Part shown: positions 5,862 to 13,169 of the stretch, piece by piece
Position numbering within the stretch: the stretch's first letter is position 1
How the letters are laid out: every line of letters begins with the position of its first letter
NCBI GenBank assembly: GCA_902468695.1
Contig: CABQZS010000138.1
Span: forward strand, 1 to 14,887
Direction: 5' to 3'
Length of the DNA stretch: 14,887 nucleotides
From: an uncultured Collinsella sp.
GTDB lineage: Bacteria > Actinomycetota > Coriobacteriia > Coriobacteriales > Coriobacteriaceae
Notes under the pieces: generated by a model
Databases searched by the model: none
What the model was told of the DNA's origin: nothing
The model's input: only the letters and a program-made list of their open reading frames with translations
Translations under genes and position numbers: made by a program

Positions 5862-7463
5862 CTACGCCAGACGCGGGAACAGCGGCTCGCCCTTCTCGAC
5901 GGGCTGACCACCGGCAAGCAGGCCCCAAGCGCAAGTGCCCTTGAGGTCGTCGCTCGCGGCCTCGTCCTCGCAGGACAGGCGGCGCAGGGCCTCGGCAGAA
6001 GTCTGGGGCATGAGCGGCATCAGCAGGTGAGCGGCAATGCGGATGGCCTCGAGCAGGTTGTAGATCACAAACGCCAGCTCGTCAGCCTTGGCCTCGTCCT
6101 TGGCAAGCGCCCAGGGCTCGGAGTCCTCGATGTAGTGGTTGGCGGCATGAATGAGCTCCATGACCTCGTCCTTAGCTCCACCATAATCGAGCACGTCCAT
6201 CTTGGCCATGTAGCGATCGACCAGGCCATCGGCAATCTTTGCCAACGGGTTGTCGAACGCATCGAACGATGCGGGCTTGGCGGGCGCGCAACCGTCAAAG
6301 TACTTGCCGCTCATGTTGAGCGAACGCGAGATAAGGTTGCCCCAGCTGTTGGCCAGGTCGGCGTTGTAGACCTGCTCCATGCGGTCGAAGCTGATGGCGC
6401 CGTCGGTACCGGGGACGACGTCGGTCATGAAGTAGTAGCGATAGCCCTCGACGCCCAGCATGTCGATAACGTCCTGCGGAGCGATGGCGTTGCCGCGGCT
6501 CTTGGACATCTTCTCGGCCTTGCCAGTCTCGGCATTGCGCACGGTCAGGAAGCCGTGGGCAAAGACGTGCTCGGGCAGGGCCTCGCCAATGGCCATGAGC
6601 ATGGCGGGCCAAATGACGCAGTGGAAGCGGATGATGTCCTTACCCACGATGTGGAACTGCGCGGGCCAGCGATAGGCCAGCTCGGCACGCGCCTCGTCGG
6701 TGTCGACACCGTAGCCGACGGCCGTCATATAGTTGAGCAGCGCATCGAACCACACGTAGGTCACGTGACCCTCGTCAAACGGGACCTGGATGCCCCAGTC
6801 AAAGCTCGTACGGCTCACGGAAAGGTCATTAAGGCCGCCCTCGACAAAGCTGCGTACCTCATTCATACGGAACGCAGGCTCGACAAAGTCGGGGTGCTCG
6901 TCATAGAGTTTGAGCAGCTTGTCCTGGAAGGCGGAAAGCTTAAAGAAGTAGGACTCCTCCTGCACGCGCTCAAGCGGACGGTGGCAGTCGGGGCACAGGT
7001 GCTGGCCGACGCTGCCGTACTCCTCGTCGCCCTTCTGGACCTGCGTATCGGTGAAGTAGGTCTCGTCAGGCACGCAATACCAACCGTCGTAGCTGCCCTT
7101 ATACAGGTAGCCGGACTCCTTCATGCGCTCCCACAGATACTGCACGGCATGATGCTGGCGCGGCTCGGTGGTGCGGATGAAGTCGTCGTTGGAGATCTCG
7201 AGCTTGCTCCAAAGCTCCTTGAAGTGCGGAGCCTGGCTGTCGGTCCACTCCTGCGGCGTCATGTTGTGCTTGGCTGCGGCCTCGGCGACCTTCTCGCCGT
7301 GCTCGTCCATGCCGGTCAGGAACTTGACGTTATAGCCGGCGGAGCGACGATAACGGGCCTGAACGTCGGCGATGATGGTGGAATAAGCCGTGCCCAGGTG
7401 CGGATCGGCGTTGACGTAGTAGATGGGCGTCGTGATAAAGAACGAAGGCTTGCTTTGATCCAT
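5862..7463 (-). CDS. metG: Methionyl-tRNA synthetase
   Basis: Charges tRNA-Met, including the initiator; class I synthetase. The 533-residue protein has the ATP-binding PHLG (residues 21-24, the HIGH motif) and KMSKS at 318-322. The connective-peptide zinc region is at 130-160, the WFDALLNYM region follows, and a helical anticodon-binding domain makes up the C-terminal third. It ends without the EMAP/Trbp-like dimerisation domain that extends the E. coli enzyme to 677 residues. The zinc region shows C130-x2-D133 and C157-x2-C160, so one expected cysteine is Asp. The start is ATG at 7463 with GGAGG nine bases upstream. It follows rsmI by 69 bp and ends at the hairpin near 5800. Identity is secure. 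Confidence 0.97.
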   Translation of the reverse strand: MDQSKPSFFITTPIYYVNADPHLGTAYSTIIADVQARYRRSAGYNVKFLTGMDEHGEKVAEAAAKHNMTPQEWTDSQAPHFKELWSKLEISNDDFIRTTEPRQHHAVQYLWERMKESGYLYKGSYDGWYCVPDETYFTDTQVQKGDEEYGSVGQHLCPDCHRPLERVQEESYFFKLSAFQDKLLKLYDEHPDFVEPAFRMNEVRSFVEGGLNDLSVSRTSFDWGIQVPFDEGHVTYVWFDALLNYMTAVGYGVDTDEARAELAYRWPAQFHIVGKDIIRFHCVIWPAMLMAIGEALPEHVFAHGFLTVRNAETGKAEKMSKSRGNAIAPQDVIDMLGVEGYRYYFMTDVVPGTDGAISFDRMEQVYNADLANSWGNLISRSLNMSGKYFDGCAPAKPASFDAFDNPLAKIADGLVDRYMAKMDVLDYGGAKDEVMELIHAANHYIEDSEPWALAKDEAKADELAFVIYNLLEAIRIAAHLLMPLMPQTSAEALRRLSCEDEAASDDLKGTCAWGLLAGGQPVEKGEPLFPRLA

Positions 7464-7532
7464 GGGGTTTGTCCTCCAGAAAAACGTTGCATACAGGGGA
7501 TGATTCTAGCGCAAGGGCTGGATATCCTCCAT

Positions 7533-8411
7533 CTATTGCATATCGAGCACCATGGCATAGACATCGCGCTTGCGGCGCGAATACTTCTGAGACAGGCGCT
7601 TGGCCACCGCAGAGGCGGGCTCCCCCTCCTCGAGCGCGGCGCGGATATCCGCGCGCAGGGCCTCATCGGGATCTACTGCCGCTGCGCCAACCGGCGCGAT
7701 ACCGGCCTCTTCGTCCTCGCTCGGCGGCGCGATGACCAGCGCAATCTCGCCCTTTACCTCGCCGCGAGCACGCAGCTCCTCGGTTAGCTGGGCAGCGGGC
7801 CCGCGCAAGACCTCCTCGTGCAGCTTGGTGAGTTCGCGGCAGACGGCAACCTCACGCTGGGGAAAGACCTCCGCCACGGCCTCGAGCGTCGCCACGATGC
7901 GATGTGGAGACTCGTAGAAGATGAGCGCGCCGGGCACCACGGCAAGGCGCTGCAAACGGCGCACACGGTCGCCGTGCTTTCGGCCCAAAAAGCCCTCGAA
8001 GAAAAAATGCTCGCAGGGAATGCCGGACGAAACGAGTGCCGTGACGCAAGCAGAGGGCCCGGGAATAACTTCGACGGGCACATCGGCCTCACGCGCCGCC
8101 TCGACCAGCGCCTGGCCGGGATCGGACACGCTCGGCATGCCGGCATCCGAGGCAAAGGCGAGGGTCTCCCCCGCCAGCAGACGGTCGACCAGGCCGGCGG
8201 CGCGGCTGGCGATCACATTCTCGTCGCAACGGACAAGTGGCTTGGAAATGCCCAGGTGCATCAGCAGCTTTGACGTCACACGCGTGTCTTCGCAGCAAAT
8301 GGCATCGGCGGCGGCAAAGGCCTCGCCAACGCGCGGGGACAGGTCGCCCAGGTTGCCGATGGGCGTGCCGACCACATAGAGTTTGCCCGTATGGGCGCTG
8401 TTTTGCGTCAT
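7533..8411 (-). CDS. rsmI: 16S rRNA C1402 2'-O-methyltransferase RsmI
   Basis: Methylates the 2'-OH of C1402 in 16S rRNA, at the ribosomal P site, with S-adenosylmethionine. The 292-residue protein belongs to the tetrapyrrole-methylase fold family. It shows LYVVGTPIGNLGDLSPR (11-27), CCEDTR, SDAGMPSVSDPG, VIPGPSA, FFFEGFLGRK, FYESPHRI and CRELTKLHEE in the expected order. A loose Glu/Ala/Pro-rich linker (~230-250) precedes a small C-terminal helical domain (ALEEGEPASAVAKRLSQ), as in many RsmI proteins. It starts 6 bp after the stop of the GH5-like gene with only a weak AGG as ribosome-binding site, so translation is probably coupled. Identity is secure. Confidence 0.97.
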   Translation of the reverse strand: MTQNSAHTGKLYVVGTPIGNLGDLSPRVGEAFAAADAICCEDTRVTSKLLMHLGISKPLVRCDENVIASRAAGLVDRLLAGETLAFASDAGMPSVSDPGQALVEAAREADVPVEVIPGPSACVTALVSSGIPCEHFFFEGFLGRKHGDRVRRLQRLAVVPGALIFYESPHRIVATLEAVAEVFPQREVAVCRELTKLHEEVLRGPAAQLTEELRARGEVKGEIALVIAPPSEDEEAGIAPVGAAAVDPDEALRADIRAALEEGEPASAVAKRLSQKYSRRKRDVYAMVLDMQ

Positions 8412-8417
8412 ATCAAC

Positions 8418-9479
8418 CTATTCAATCATGCCGCGCTCGAGCGTACCGAGCGCCGCGCGGGCGTCCCATGCTGCAATGCGCTTCTCGGTCTTCCACGTTT
8501 GGAAGAACCAGCCGGCAGCCGGCGCAAACGAAGCCAGCTGGTTGGCGATAAACACGCGCTCGTAGGCATTGCGGCCCTCGGGCGTAACCGACGAGTTGGC
8601 AAAGATCGCCGCGCCCGACCATTCGCCCACCAGCACGGGGAACCCAGTCGAAATCGCTTCTTTAAGCTCGCGCTTGTTGCGCGAAATCGCCGTCGTCAGC
8701 CCGCGGGGGCTCGTGATGTCGAGCGCATACTCGTCGCGGTAATGGTACAGGTGAAGGTCCATGTAGACGTTCTCGTACTTGGCGCCGCGCATAAAATGCT
8801 TCCACTCGCTGGGATGCCCCGAAGACGAAAAGACGACGATCTTATCCTCGGGCATATACGAACGGACGAGCTCATAGGCATCGCGATAGAAGTTGCGCAG
8901 GTAGTGCGCCGGAATGCCATCCGTCATGGTGAAGAGGCTCTTGCGGACACTCATCTGCGGCGTATCCAGCAGCTCAATGCCCAGCAGGCTCTCGGCCTCG
9001 CCGTAGCGATCGGCCAAGCGCTCGAGCACGTCGAGTGCGACATGACGACCGTTGGTGGACGAATGCCACTCGGCAACAGCCTCTGGCGTGGCGGGCGAAT
9101 CGTTGGAATCGCCCTGGCCACCGGGCACAGTTGCTAGATCAAGCAGCACGCGAATGTTGTACTTGGCAGCCCACTCAATCGCGCGGTCGATGTAGTCGAC
9201 AACCGAGATGTAGGAGGCATCGGACTCCTGTGAGCCAAAGGCATACCAAGGCACCGGCAGGCGCACGGCGTTGAGGCCGATCTGCGCCATGCGACGGAAA
9301 TCATCCTCGCTCACAAACGTCTCGTAATGACGGCGCATGCGCTCGTTATAAGCGGCGGTGCCCATGGCCTCCTGCAGCTCGGCCGCATTGGATGCACCGG
9401 TCGCCGCGTATAGCGACGGGGTCACCCAAGGCTCGGGAATAAACCAGCCAGAGAGATTAACGCCGAGTATCCTCTCCAT
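8418..9479 (-). CDS. GH5 exo-beta-1,3-glucanase-like protein lacking the acid/base Glu
   Basis: A 353-residue TIM-barrel protein of glycoside hydrolase family 5, nearest in motif style to the yeast Exg1 type. It has GVNLSGWFIPEPWVTPSLY (6-24), FRRMAQIGLNAVRLPVPWY, DLHLYHY, LVGEWSGA and GWFFQTWKTE. The nucleophile Glu286 in VGEWSG is present. The acid/base site, normally N-E-P, reads GIELLDTPQ, with Asp172-Thr173 in place of Asn-Glu. The usual DLHG is DLAT. No signal peptide is visible, so it should stay in the cytoplasm. The ATG at 9479 is chosen because the family fold starts at once and GAAGGGGG lies just upstream; an upstream in-frame extension to 9647 is Arg-rich and unconvincing. It precedes rsmI by 6 bp. 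It may be a pseudoenzyme or a changed hydrolase. Confidence 0.85.
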   Translation of the reverse strand: MERILGVNLSGWFIPEPWVTPSLYAATGASNAAELQEAMGTAAYNERMRRHYETFVSEDDFRRMAQIGLNAVRLPVPWYAFGSQESDASYISVVDYIDRAIEWAAKYNIRVLLDLATVPGGQGDSNDSPATPEAVAEWHSSTNGRHVALDVLERLADRYGEAESLLGIELLDTPQMSVRKSLFTMTDGIPAHYLRNFYRDAYELVRSYMPEDKIVVFSSSGHPSEWKHFMRGAKYENVYMDLHLYHYRDEYALDITSPRGLTTAISRNKRELKEAISTGFPVLVGEWSGAAIFANSSVTPEGRNAYERVFIANQLASFAPAAGWFFQTWKTEKRIAAWDARAALGTLERGMIE

Positions 9480-9544
9480 CACTGCCCCCTTCGGATCGCG
9501 CAGGCCGAGCCTGCATCGTATTGCATAGGATAAGTATCGTTTTG

Positions 9545-9581
9545 AGTATACCCGCGTGTGCGGACAGGCGACCGAACGGTC
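9545..9581 (-). promoter_or_regulatory. Possible promoter/operator upstream of the GH5-like gene
   Basis: On the minus strand TATACT (9550-9545) is a good -10. No -35 hexamer is at the right distance. Instead the dyad GACCG-AA-CGGTC (9570-9581) covers that place, which would suit a promoter controlled by a dimeric regulator. The call is tentative. Confidence 0.3.
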
Positions 9582-9726
9582 TGTAAAGTGACGCGAAAGT
9601 GGGAGGAATGTCTGGGCGGGCCCGAGATGGCGCGCCGAGATGTACATATGCGCCGGAAGTAGGCGGCCGGAAAGCGCATCCCGCTCTGGGTCAAAATAAT
9701 GGGATGCATTTTCCGCGGGTCCACAT
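9582..9726. other. Non-coding stretch with one weak inverted repeat
   Basis: No credible gene. GCATCCC (9676-9682) and GGGATGC (9701-9707) form a 7-bp inverted repeat with an 18-base loop, followed by ATTTT on the plus strand. The loop contains TGGGTCAAAAT, an 11-mer also found inside the MITE-like element near 3598. Nothing else is visible. Confidence 0.4.
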
Positions 9727-9753
9727 AAAAAAAGGACCCCTTTTCAGAGGTCC
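9727..9753 (-). terminator. Duplicate copy of the tRNA-Phe terminator
   Basis: On the minus strand GGACCTCT-GAAA-AGGGGTCC forms an 8-bp stem with one T-G wobble and a GNRA tetraloop, followed by seven T. It is the same hairpin as at 9911-9939, with one base changed in the loop. Confidence 0.8.
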
Positions 9754-9785
9754 TAGTCAATTCAAGGTGGCGGGGAAGGGAATCG
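9734..9785. repeat. 52-bp direct repeat, copy 1 (tRNA-Phe 3' end plus terminator)
   Basis: Matches 9920-9971 at 51 of 52 positions, 186 bp apart. It contains the terminator hairpin, a short spacer and the last 18 bases of tRNA-Phe. After GGGAATCG the two copies diverge abruptly: copy 2 continues into the rest of the tRNA and copy 1 into a hairpin-rich segment. Confidence 0.92.
9768..9785 (-). pseudogene. tRNA-Phe 3'-end remnant
   Basis: Eighteen bases identical to the T-loop/T-stem/acceptor 3' end of tRNA-Phe at 9954-9971. The D arm, anticodon arm and 5' acceptor strand are missing, so it cannot make a tRNA. Such fragments are typical of attachment-site duplication after integration at a tRNA 3' end, though other duplication routes are possible. 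Confidence 0.75.
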
Positions 9786-9895
9786 CGTCCGCGCGCTGCG
9801 CGGACGGACCGCTGCGGCGCTTACGCGCCTTGCGAGCTGCGCTGGCAAACGCTTACGCGTTTACTCAGCTCCGCGCCCTCACGGGGTTCGATTCC
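9779..9895. other. Hairpin-rich segment between the tRNA-Phe repeats
   Basis: Bounded by GGAATCG (9779-9785) and its complement CGATTCC (9889-9895). Inside are CGTCCGCGC/GCGCGGACG with a 3-base loop (9786-9806), GGCGC-TTAC-GCGCC (9816-9829), and AAACGC-TTAC-GCGTTT (9847-9862). The last is closed further out by GCGAGCTG (9832-9839) pairing with CAGCTCCGC (9866-9874, one bulge). Two hairpins share the 10-mer CGCTTACGCG. The right end resembles an inverted T arm (GGGGTTCGATTCC). This may be a structured RNA, a compact mobile unit or recombination debris. Confidence 0.6.
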
Positions 9896-9910
9896 ATGTG
9901 GGGGCTGCAT

Positions 9911-9939
9911 AAAAGAAAAGGACCCCTTTGCAGAGGTCC
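9911..9939 (-). terminator. Terminator of tRNA-Phe
   Basis: On the minus strand GGACCTCT-GCAA-AGGGGTCC forms an 8-bp stem with one wobble pair and a GNRA tetraloop, followed by TTTTCTTTT. It begins 15 bp past the tRNA 3' end. Confidence 0.88.
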
Positions 9940-9953
9940 TAGTCAATTCAAGG

Positions 9954-9971
<18 letters not shown>
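9920..9971. repeat. 52-bp direct repeat, copy 2 (within tRNA-Phe and its terminator)
   Basis: The second copy of the repeat at 9734-9785. The only difference is one base in the terminator loop (G here, T there). This copy belongs to the intact tRNA. Confidence 0.92.
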
Positions 9972-10026
<55 letters not shown>

Positions 10027-10058
10027 ATTTGAGGTGTGCCTTGTTTCAAGGCTTGATT

Positions 10059-10109
10059 AGTATAACCAAGGACGCGTTCCGGTCAACCGAGAATTTTAAA
10101 AAAGTTTTT
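10059..10109 (-). promoter_or_regulatory. Promoter of tRNA-Phe with UP-like element
   Basis: On the minus strand TTGACC (10086-10081) and TATACT (10064-10059) are 16 bp apart. An A/T-only tract with one C (10109-10092, AAAAACTTTTTTAAAATT) lies just upstream of the -35, as in UP elements of strong stable-RNA promoters. The ~30-base leader contains a GCCTTG/CAAGGC hairpin (10038-10052). Confidence 0.8.
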
Positions 10110-10183
10110 GAGCACAGCCTCGGTTCTATAAATCGGCACGTCAGAGGCATCAGCCGGCAGCAAGAAGTTTTTCGCTCAGTCCC

Positions 10184-10543
10184 TTAAGCCGGCACGCGTT
10201 GGAGAGCAGGGGTCGAAACAATGATTGAAGGACGCTCTAGCACGGCCCAGGCGCCGAGGCAGGAGCACATGCGCCAAGGACGAACGTTTTCGTAGCGCGC
10301 GAGGATATTGCCGTCGCGATCGATGAAGGCGATGTCGATGGGATAGGCCATAAAACACGTATGGACCGAAGAGCAGCGTGGAAACGCCATGACGAGCGGC
10401 AGGCCGTTGGCGGCAACCGGACGCCGTCCCAGCATGCCGCGCAGGCGCACGACAAACGACTCCGCCACCACAAACTCGGCCGGCGTCCAACCCAGCCTGT
10501 TGAGTGCCCGCGCGTAGGCGATGTAGGACGAGACCGCGGTCAC
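10184..10543 (-). CDS. DUF192 family protein
   Basis: A 119-residue protein of the DUF192 family, whose function is not established. Family features are visible: AESFVVRLRGMLGRRP (28-43), then FPRCSSVHTCFMAYPIDIAFIDRDGN, corresponding to the usual C-x-x-VHT-x-x-M-x-x-x-I-D core, and AWAVLE near the end. The start is GTG at 10543, which overlaps the TGA of the preceding TadE-like gene by four bases (GTGA), with GGGGGTGG upstream. An in-frame ATG farther up would overlap that gene by ~100 bp and is rejected. It is the last gene of the Tad block; DUF192 genes are often found in such loci. No convincing terminator follows before the tRNA-Phe promoter. Confidence 0.85.
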   Translation of the reverse strand: MTAVSSYIAYARALNRLGWTPAEFVVAESFVVRLRGMLGRRPVAANGLPLVMAFPRCSSVHTCFMAYPIDIAFIDRDGNILARYENVRPWRMCSCLGAWAVLERPSIIVSTPALQRVPA

Positions 10544-11016
10544 ATGACCACCCCCGGACGCCATGGATCGACCGTCACCGCGCGCTCGTGCGACAACGTT
10601 GTCGGCGCCCCCAGCGAAACGCCAGCGATGCTGAGAGAAGTCGGCCACGGCTCATAGTGCATGGTGCAGGTGTAGGTCCTAAACGTACCGGATAGGGAGA
10701 GCAGGCCACCATCCGATGCCTCCGCGCCTTGCTCGCTCGACACTTCGATCCGCAAGTCATAGCCTTCCATGGCATTCAGAATTTGAGTCTGAACCGTCGC
10801 CGAGGCATCGGCAGAGCTTTCGTCGCCCTCCCCTTCCGACGCCACGGCATGCGCCAACACGATGTCGGGCACCACGCGGTCGAAGCGCGCGACAGCGCTG
10901 GCAAAGATCATGACGTTGTACACGATGAGTGCCAGCACCAGCAAAACGGGCGTAACCACTGCCATCTCCACCGTCGCTTGGGCGCGTTCCTCGCGCAGAC
11001 GTATGCGGATACTCAT
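10540..11016 (-). CDS. TadE-like pilus-associated protein (1)
   Basis: A 158-residue minor pilin-like protein of the Tad (tight adherence) pilus type. The N-terminus is MSIRIRLREERA-QATVEMAVV. Cleavage after Ala12 would leave Gln at +1 and Glu at +5, the position of the invariant Glu of prepilins. Residues ~18-42 are one hydrophobic segment (TPVLLVLALIVYNVMIFASAV), followed by an extracytoplasmic domain with an acidic patch (EGEGDESSADAS). The ATG at 11016 shares one base with the TAA of the preceding TadG-like gene (TAATG), so translation is coupled. TadE-like proteins are thought to act in assembly or as minor pilus components. The exact role here is inferred from context. Confidence 0.85.
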   Translation of the reverse strand: MSIRIRLREERAQATVEMAVVTPVLLVLALIVYNVMIFASAVARFDRVVPDIVLAHAVASEGEGDESSADASATVQTQILNAMEGYDLRIEVSSEQGAEASDGGLLSLSGTFRTYTCTMHYEPWPTSLSIAGVSLGAPTTLSHERAVTVDPWRPGVVM

Positions 11017-13169
11017 TACGACCCACCGCCCAGAGCGCCAACCAGCGTGGCGACATCGACGGTGAGTGGGACGGAGCCGCCGCGGGGCAGAGGAATCTCC
11101 GCAATCGTGAACACCGTACCGCTAATGGTGCGTTCGACTTGATATTCCAACGCCTCGCAAAGCGCCTTGGGATCGGTCACGCCCAACGGAATACTTCGCA
11201 GTTTGTCTTGCGCTCGAGAGAGACCAGCGACGTCAGACCCCGGACTCTTAATGACGTTGGCGGAATCGGTCAGCACTGGCTTTCGCAGGCGCAAGTCGCA
11301 CGGTTCCAGACCCAACGCCGCCATGGACGCCGAAACGGTATCGCCGAGCCACGATGCGATGGAGCCCAACGCGCCGCTGCCCCCTCCTAGGCCTTTAATC
11401 ATCTCGTCCATAAGTTCGTCGGCTGAACCTTGGATATCACCGTATCCTACGAGCAGCCGTCCCCAAACATCCATGACGCCGTCGAGCACGCCGGCAACGC
11501 CGCCCGAGCGTTCCTTCAATGTCGAGAAAAATCGCGAAAGCACGTTGTTTTGCGCCGTCGCCTCATCGGGCGCCAGCACCGCGGCAGAGATAGCACCGCG
11601 ATCGCCAAGCCTGACTGCCGTGTTAAACGAGGAGTTAAGTTGATCGGGGCTGGTAATGTCACCCGAAACTGCAAATGCGACCACGCCGTTGCGTCCAGGT
11701 GGGGCGATACGCGGGCGCTCGCCGGAAAGCGCTTTAATGGCCTGGTCAAACGCATTGCCCGCACGGTCGGCCTCATCCTCGGTCTGACGCTCAAGTTCGA
11801 GTTCTTTGTTGCGGCATTCGACGTAGTCTTCCAGAGCCTCTTTGAATCGATCAAAGTGGTACTCAAAGCCGTTTTCGATAGAAGTCGAAGGAGCCGCAAC
11901 GGCACCGAGCGACGAAACACCAAAATGGCATCTATTGCATTTGTCCTGCCCGTCATAAGCAGCAACCGAGGCCAGCCCGCATGGCGCCCCCTTCTTATAG
12001 TTGGGGCAACTCGTTCCGTAATGCAGATACGTCTTGCCATCGATGGCACTGGTTGGCCACACCGTATCGGTATAGAGTTCCGTCGCTCGCACCTCGTCAG
12101 TGTTGCGCGGCAACAGCGGGATATAGGAAGCGACTTCATCTCCGTCCTCGGTTACATATGCACGATTGACCTCTGTACTCGCATAGGTGTAAAACGCCTT
12201 GCGCGCCGCCGACTCCGCCTTCGTCTCGACGCTTGAACCCTGCGGTTTTTCGTCTGCCAGGCGTTGACGGTAGTAGGTCTTCGCGCGGTCGAGCGCCACC
12301 TGTGGCTCCCACGAAATGCTCGAGGCATAATGCGGGTTCTGCTCACCCGAGAGCTTTGCCAAACTCCTCGCACGTTCCCACATGCATGAACAGCTACCGA
12401 CCGAAGCCGGAACCGATCCACCGCAATCCGCAAGCCAGGCGCGTTCTTTTGCTTTCGCCGTCTCCTCCGAGGCCTTCTGCAGCTCATCTGCTGCGCGCTC
12501 CAGATCTTTCGATGTGTCTTTAATGGCATCGGTCGAGATCTCAGAACCCTCGAGCGCAACGAAATCCGACTCGGACGTCCTGGGCACGGCAAGCGCCGTA
12601 CCGGTATAGGTCACACTATCGGTATCCTGCGCCGACACCGCCTGCGTGGCACGCGCGGCGATCAGATACGGCAGAGCCGTCTCGATTTTCTGTAAGCCTT
12701 CCGATGCGCTTTTGGCAAACTTGTTGCGCGTTTTAATGATCTCAATCCCGGTGTCGACCATATTGCCGACAACTGGTTCGGCACCCGGGATGAGGATGGC
12801 GACCAGGCCCGTCCCGATCGTGGCAAACCCCGCCAGTCCCAGACTCAAGATGCTCGCATCAACCACCGTGGCAGCCGTGTGATAGGACGACACTACGTTG
12901 GCACCCGCCAGCGCGCCGCTATCGGCCGCCACCTGGGTATCCCCGGCACGCGACATGCTCCATATCGCTGCGGTCGACGAAAACAACAGCGTGAGCACCA
13001 CTAGGATGACCACGGCAGAAGAAAGCGTGGTATAGGCACCGTCTTCGATAAACAGGTCGATACCGGCGCGGCCCATAAAGCCGCCTCGCTTGCGATGGCA
13101 GCTCGGACGGCGCGTCAAAACGCGTCTAGACCAGAAACGCTTAATCCCATGCAGCAATCCACGAATCAT
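11016..13169 (-). CDS. Large TadG-like membrane-anchored protein
   Basis: A 717-residue protein with one N-terminal membrane span (~50-71, SSAVVILVVLTLLFSSTAAI), then QVAADSGALAGANVV, the Ala-rich motif after the span in TadE/TadG-type proteins. The basic first 31 residues are followed by FIEDGAYTTLSS, which resembles a prepilin site but has Leu, not Glu, at +5 from the Gly. The extracytoplasmic part has a Lys/Glu helical region (~210-245), a cysteine-rich region (Cys249, 260, 262, 388, 397, 411, 414) including CNRCH at 411-415, another charged helix (~440-480) and a Gly-rich C-terminus. The ATG at 13169 has GGAGGGAG upstream inside the tadE-like gene, which it overlaps by 29 bp. ATG 13076 (residue 32) is an alternative. 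No function is established. Confidence 0.8.
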   Translation of the reverse strand: MIRGLLHGIKRFWSRRVLTRRPSCHRKRGGFMGRAGIDLFIEDGAYTTLSSAVVILVVLTLLFSSTAAIWSMSRAGDTQVAADSGALAGANVVSSYHTAATVVDASILSLGLAGFATIGTGLVAILIPGAEPVVGNMVDTGIEIIKTRNKFAKSASEGLQKIETALPYLIAARATQAVSAQDTDSVTYTGTALAVPRTSESDFVALEGSEISTDAIKDTSKDLERAADELQKASEETAKAKERAWLADCGGSVPASVGSCSCMWERARSLAKLSGEQNPHYASSISWEPQVALDRAKTYYRQRLADEKPQGSSVETKAESAARKAFYTYASTEVNRAYVTEDGDEVASYIPLLPRNTDEVRATELYTDTVWPTSAIDGKTYLHYGTSCPNYKKGAPCGLASVAAYDGQDKCNRCHFGVSSLGAVAAPSTSIENGFEYHFDRFKEALEDYVECRNKELELERQTEDEADRAGNAFDQAIKALSGERPRIAPPGRNGVVAFAVSGDITSPDQLNSSFNTAVRLGDRGAISAAVLAPDEATAQNNVLSRFFSTLKERSGGVAGVLDGVMDVWGRLLVGYGDIQGSADELMDEMIKGLGGGSGALGSIASWLGDTVSASMAALGLEPCDLRLRKPVLTDSANVIKSPGSDVAGLSRAQDKLRSIPLGVTDPKALCEALEYQVERTISGTVFTIAEIPLPRGGSVPLTVDVATLVGALGGGS

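Noticed and set aside
5781..7787. Long open frame on the plus strand (668 codons)
   Set aside because: It is antisense to metG and rsmI, whose products are certain. In GC-rich DNA the reverse frame of a real gene often stays open. It has no family motifs.
9786..9862. CRISPR array
   Set aside because: The hairpins are different units without equal repeats or regular spacers, and no cas genes are nearby.
9779..9895. A second, intact tRNA gene
   Set aside because: No D arm, anticodon arm or matching acceptor strand can be assembled; only T-arm-like ends are present.
10085..10125. AACCGAG/CTCGGTT inverted repeat as terminator of the Tad block
   Set aside because: The 27-base loop is long, there is no T run after the stem, and the A/T tract is better explained as the UP element of the tRNA-Phe promoter.
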